Source: Fervidifonticultor sp964526945
GTDB lineage: Bacteria; Sysuimicrobiota; Sysuimicrobiia; Sysuimicrobiales; Humicultoraceae
Reading direction: 5' to 3'
NCBI GenBank assembly: GCA_964526945.1
Contig: CAZGNA010000107.1
Location: forward strand, 1-9,446
Length of the DNA: 9,446 nucleotides
Part shown: positions 7,840 through 9,446 of the stretch, in pieces
Position numbering within the stretch: the stretch's first letter is position 1
How the letters are laid out: the number at the start of each line of letters is the position of its first letter
Notes under the pieces: generated by a model
The model's input: only the letters and a program-made list of their open reading frames with translations
The model's database searches: none
Told to the model about the DNA's origin: nothing
Program-made: the position numbers and the translations under genes

Positions 7840-8260
7840 AAGGTCGGGGCAGCACCAGCAGGGTCCCGGTATAGTGCACGCTGAACGGATGCAGGTGGCA
7901 GTAGATCACGAAAGCCCCGGCCTTCACGCGGGTGACCCGGATAACCTTGGTCTCCTGCGGCTTGAGCACCTCTCTGATACCGTAGGCATCGATGGCAAAC
8001 CCTTCGTCGATTGGACTCTCGTTCTTGACTCGAAACACGACCGTGTCGCCGGCGTAGGCGATGGCGTCGGCTGGCAGGTTGGTCACCGCCACCGTGGGCA
8101 CGTCGGCCACCGTAGCCTTCCAGAACTTCATGGTGACGGCGTATTCACGTACGGTCGGGGCCGCGACCGCCTCACTGCGGGCGAGCAACCGAGTGCCGGC
8201 CAGTAAGGCCGCTGCCGTCACCGCCCCGAGCGCCCCCAGCATGGCAATCCTCACGCGCAT
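7838..8260 (-). CDS. Secreted/periplasmic cupredoxin-like protein with altered ligand set
   Basis: This 140-residue protein has an N-terminal hydrophobic signal or anchor (about residues 5-22) with possible cleavage near AVA (32-34). A single cupredoxin beta-sandwich follows, so it would act outside the cytoplasm in electron transfer or copper handling. The fold signature is clear: A-G-D-T-V-V-F-R-V-K-N (70-80), then G-F-A-I-D-A-Y-G-I (87-95), and near the end V-I-Y-C-H-L-H-P-F-S-V-H-Y-T-G. Cys121 and His124 keep the C-x-x-H spacing of plastocyanin-type sites. The position usually held by the first His, just before G-F, is Glu86, and the axial Met position (Cys+8) is His129. The start is firm: GGAGG (minus strand; 8274-8270) lies 9 bases before the ATG. 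It is divergent from the MarR gene, behind a strong promoter with a palindrome. Whether it binds copper is open. Confidence 0.85.
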   Translation of the reverse strand: MRVRIAMLGALGAVTAAALLAGTRLLARSEAVAAPTVREYAVTMKFWKATVADVPTVAVTNLPADAIAYAGDTVVFRVKNESPIDEGFAIDAYGIREVLKPQETKVIRVTRVKAGAFVIYCHLHPFSVHYTGTLLVLPRP

Positions 8261-8269
8261 GGGAGAGTA

Positions 8270-8274
8270 CCTCC
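8270..8274 (-). promoter_or_regulatory. Ribosome binding site of the cupredoxin gene
   Basis: On the minus strand the sequence reads GGAGG, then nine bases, then the ATG at 8260-8258. It is an ideal Shine-Dalgarno match and spacing, and it fixes the start of the cupredoxin gene. Confidence 0.8.
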
Positions 8275-8281
8275 ATTTAGA

Positions 8282-8302
8282 TTAATTAGGAGTCCTAACT
8301 AA
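8282..8302. promoter_or_regulatory. Near-perfect 21-bp palindrome, probable MarR operator
   Basis: The site is symmetric about base 8292 with inner arms TTAGGA and TCCTAA; of ten base pairs only one pair (8285/8299) does not match. It is A/T-rich in otherwise GC-rich DNA. Size and symmetry suit a winged-helix dimer such as the MarR protein encoded about 90 bases away. On the minus strand it overlaps the last bases of the -10 hexamer and covers the expected transcription start of the cupredoxin gene, so bound protein should block that promoter. That the neighbouring MarR is the binder is inference from the divergent arrangement. Confidence 0.7.
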
Positions 8303-8330
8303 AATAGGTCACGTGCCGCCACTCTGTCAA
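8301..8330 (-). promoter_or_regulatory. Sigma-70-type promoter of the cupredoxin gene
   Basis: Reading the minus strand, a perfect TTGACA -35 hexamer (8330-8325) is followed after 18 bases by TATTTT (8306-8301), a 4/6 match to TATAAT. The expected start point is near 8294, inside the palindrome, leaving a leader of about 33 bases that contains the GGAGG ribosome site. It is the best consensus promoter in the window, and a strong promoter under an operator implies tight, inducible control. Confidence 0.7.
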
Positions 8331-8336
8331 GCCCTC

Positions 8337-8366
8337 TTGATGGGTAGGGGGCTACCAGGGTAGTTT
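8337..8366 (+). promoter_or_regulatory. Possible MarR-gene promoter containing a triple GGTAG/CTACC inverted repeat
   Basis: TTGATG (8337-8342) and TAGTTT (8361-8366), 18 bases apart, form a weak sigma-70-like pair. Within the spacer, GGTAG (8343-8347), CTACC (8352-8356) and GGTAG (8359-8363) can pair in two mutually exclusive ways. This could be a second operator or chance; the hexamers are poor matches. If this promoter is real, transcription starts near 8373 and favours the GTG at 8392 as the MarR start. Confidence 0.3.
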
Positions 8367-8391
8367 TGGAGTGCGAAGGGGTGCTACGGTT

Positions 8392-9054
8392 GTGAGCCGT
8401 CGCCGGTTTGAGGCCGTCTCGGGATCGTTGGCCAACCGCGTGCTGGCCGGGCTGGCCAAGATCGGCTTGGCGTTGAAACACCGTGCGTGGGTGCACGCTG
8501 GGCAATATGCTTTGACACCCACACAGGCGCAGATTCTGGCCGCGCTCGCCACGAGCTCGCAAGCCCTGAGCCTGAAAGACGTCGCCGATCGTCTGGGTAT
8601 CACCGCGCCCACGGCCAGCGAAGCGGTGCAGGCTTTGGTCCGCAAAGAGCTGGTTCGCAAGGGCGTGGTGAGGGCCGATGCCAGGCGGCGGCGGATGTTC
8701 CTCACCGCAAAGGGAAGGCGCGTGGCCCGACAGGTGGCTGGCTGGCCGGACTTCCTGGCTGCTGGTGTGGGGGCGTTGACCGCAGGGGAGCAGACGGCGC
8801 TCTTCCGCGCGCTGGTGAAGGTCATCCGCACGCTCCAGGCTCGAGGTGAGATCCCCGTGTCCAGAATGTGTGTGACCTGTCGGTACTTTCGGCCGTACGT
8901 CCACAGCGACCCCGCACGACCGCACCACTGCGCGTTCGTGGATGCAGCCTTTGGGGAGCAACATCTCCGACTGGACTGCTCGGATCACGAGGCCGCTGAT
9001 CCGACCACCCAGTTGCAGGTATGGGCACGTTTTGCGACAGTCCCGAGAAATTGA
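8392..9054 (+). CDS. MarR-family transcriptional regulator with Cys/His-rich C-terminal tail
   Basis: From the GTG at 8392 the product has 220 residues. Residues about 40-115 form the winged helix: L-T-P-T-Q-A-Q-I-L, the helix-turn-helix L-S-L-K-D-V-A-D-R-L-G-I-T-A-P-T-A-S-E-A-V, then the wing D-A-R-R-R-R-M-F-L-T-A-K-G. Flanking helices would make the dimer interface. Beyond the normal end of a MarR protein is a tail with C160-x-x-C163, H171, H178-H179-C180, H191 and C196-x-x-H199, which suggests a metal site or redox-active thiols. GAAGGGG (8375-8381) lies 10 bases before the GTG at 8392; another GTG at 8371 would add seven residues and lacks a spaced ribosome site. The gene is divergent from the cupredoxin gene with a palindromic operator between them, so it probably represses that gene. 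The effector is unknown; a metal or oxidant is a reasonable guess from the tail. Confidence 0.88.
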   Translation: MSRRRFEAVSGSLANRVLAGLAKIGLALKHRAWVHAGQYALTPTQAQILAALATSSQALSLKDVADRLGITAPTASEAVQALVRKELVRKGVVRADARRRRMFLTAKGRRVARQVAGWPDFLAAGVGALTAGEQTALFRALVKVIRTLQARGEIPVSRMCVTCRYFRPYVHSDPARPHHCAFVDAAFGEQHLRLDCSDHEAADPTTQLQVWARFATVPRN

Positions 9055-9349
9055 GGCCACCGAAGAGAAGACTCGCTATCGGCTGCAGCCCATCTTCCAT
9101 CCAGTTCCAACCATCGTCGAGACGAGACCTGGGGAGTGGCAGTGTCCTCGTAAAGTGGAGCACCATATCATCAAGTGTGGACACGTGAGTAGGCCAGACC
9201 ATCGGCCGCTCTTTGACATCGCCTCCGAGCAGGGCGGGTATTTCACCGCCCGGCAGGCGCGTGAGGCGGGATTCAGCCGGTGGGCTATCATCCACCATGT
9301 CCGCCGGCGACGCGCCGCCAAGCCCGGGCCGGTCGACTCCCTCCCTCAA

Positions 9350-9363
9350 CGTGCAACTGCACG
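9350..9363. repeat. Perfect inverted repeat, 6-bp arms
   Basis: CGTGCA and TGCACG flank a 2-base centre (AC). It lies about 45 bases beyond the point where antitoxin similarity ends. It could be part of a junction or a protein-binding site, but its short arms make chance occurrence possible. Confidence 0.4.
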
Positions 9364-9385
9364 CGCCCCCAGAAACGGCTCGACC

Positions 9386-9405
9386 ATTTGGGTTTCAACC
9401 CAAAT
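9386..9405. repeat. Perfect inverted repeat, 9-bp arms
   Basis: ATTTGGGTT (9386-9394) and AACCCAAAT (9397-9405) flank a 2-base centre (TC); as RNA this would be an 8-bp stem with a TTCA loop. Nine perfect pairs are unlikely by chance. It lies within the tail of the antitoxin remnant frame, has no T-run after it, and appears only once in the window. Candidates are an operator, a transposon-end or attachment-type site, or an atypical terminator. Confidence 0.55.
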
Positions 9406-9446
9406 CCGGCGGCATTGAGGTAGCGCTGATAAGAATGCCGACACGT

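Larger units (their letters stand above)
9185..9418 (+). pseudogene. Truncated AbiEi-type antitoxin/regulator N-terminal domain (remnant)
   Basis: A 77-residue frame from GTG 9185 starts S-R-P-D-H-R-P-L-F-D-I-A-S-E-Q-G-G-Y-F, then T-A-R-Q-A-R-E-A-G-F-S-R and I-I-H-H-V-R-R. This is the characteristic N-terminal winged-helix domain of AbiEi-like type IV antitoxins and related regulators. In full-length relatives (around 200 residues or more) it continues into a R-G-x-Y-R-L-type segment and a C-terminal domain. Here the resemblance stops near residue 40 (about base 9306), and none of the three frames downstream restores it. The rest of the frame is Arg/Pro-rich and ends at TGA 9416-9418. A TATCAT -10-like hexamer at 9166-9171 would give a very short leader; no clear Shine-Dalgarno site is present. 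No AbiEii toxin is seen before the window ends. It is most likely a decayed fragment; a short functional DNA-binding protein is possible. The frame is open upstream to 8942, inside the MarR gene, without meaningful sequence. Confidence 0.55.

Noticed and set aside
6243..7874. 543-residue + strand ORF overlapping holB
   Set aside because: Gly/Ala/Arg/Pro low-complexity shadow; holB in the other frame has a zinc-cysteine cluster and the SRC motif.
8299..9060. 253-residue minus-strand ORF opposite the MarR gene
   Set aside because: No domain signature and it would read through the promoter and operator region; the sense strand encodes a clear MarR protein.
8822..9349. 175-residue minus-strand ORF across the MarR end and the antitoxin remnant
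   Set aside because: No recognisable motif and no convincing ribosome site; it overlaps better-supported + strand sequence.
9391..9430. Possible CRISPR-like repeat (GTTTCAACCC resemblance)
   Set aside because: Only a single copy is present, with no spacing pattern in the window.
9297..9446. Open frame from ATG 9297 running off the right edge
   Set aside because: Fifty codons remain open but I recognise no domain and see no ribosome site; it could be coding or chance, and needs the sequence to the right to decide.

Overview
The window is GC-rich bacterial DNA with tightly packed genes. Start signals are mixed: some strong Shine-Dalgarno sites, some ATG/GTG starts without one, and frequent stop/start overlaps. 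This fits an uncultivated high-GC soil, sediment or subsurface bacterium. No rRNA or marker gene fixes the phylum, and I do not name one.

Left block (61-7542, all + strand): a peptide/nickel-type ABC importer lacking its ATPases, made of a Tat-exported family 5 solute-binding protein (61-1740) and DppB-like (1815-2738) and DppC-like (2704-3618) permeases. It is followed without gaps by a Gfo/Idh/MocA-type NAD(P)-dependent oxidoreductase (3615-4730) and a DUF885 protein (4723-6480). Consecutive genes from dppB to the DUF885 gene overlap by 35, 4 and 8 bases, so they are probably transcribed and translated as one unit. The likely logic is uptake of a small substrate, followed by oxidation and possibly hydrolysis in the cytoplasm; the substrate cannot be read from the sequence. 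Only 18 bases after the DUF885 gene comes holB, the DNA polymerase III delta' clamp-loader subunit (6499-7542), a housekeeping gene in line with a catabolic operon. A stem-loop lies between the binding-protein and permease genes.

Middle (7543-7837): a roughly 300-base space between convergent genes, with a small hairpin near each end and no convincing gene.

Right block (7838-9054): a divergent pair. On the minus strand is a small secreted cupredoxin whose copper-ligand positions look unusual (Glu for the first His, His at the axial Met position). On the plus strand is a MarR-family regulator with a Cys/His-rich C-terminal tail. Between them lies a consensus-like promoter for the cupredoxin gene, with a near-perfect 21-bp palindrome over its -10 element. 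This looks like a self-contained metal- or redox-responsive switch and is the most interesting part of the window.

Right end (9055-9446): a short ORF whose first ~40 residues resemble the N-terminal DNA-binding domain of AbiEi-type antitoxins. The resemblance stops abruptly and is followed by two perfect inverted repeats, suggesting a truncated remnant at a rearrangement junction.
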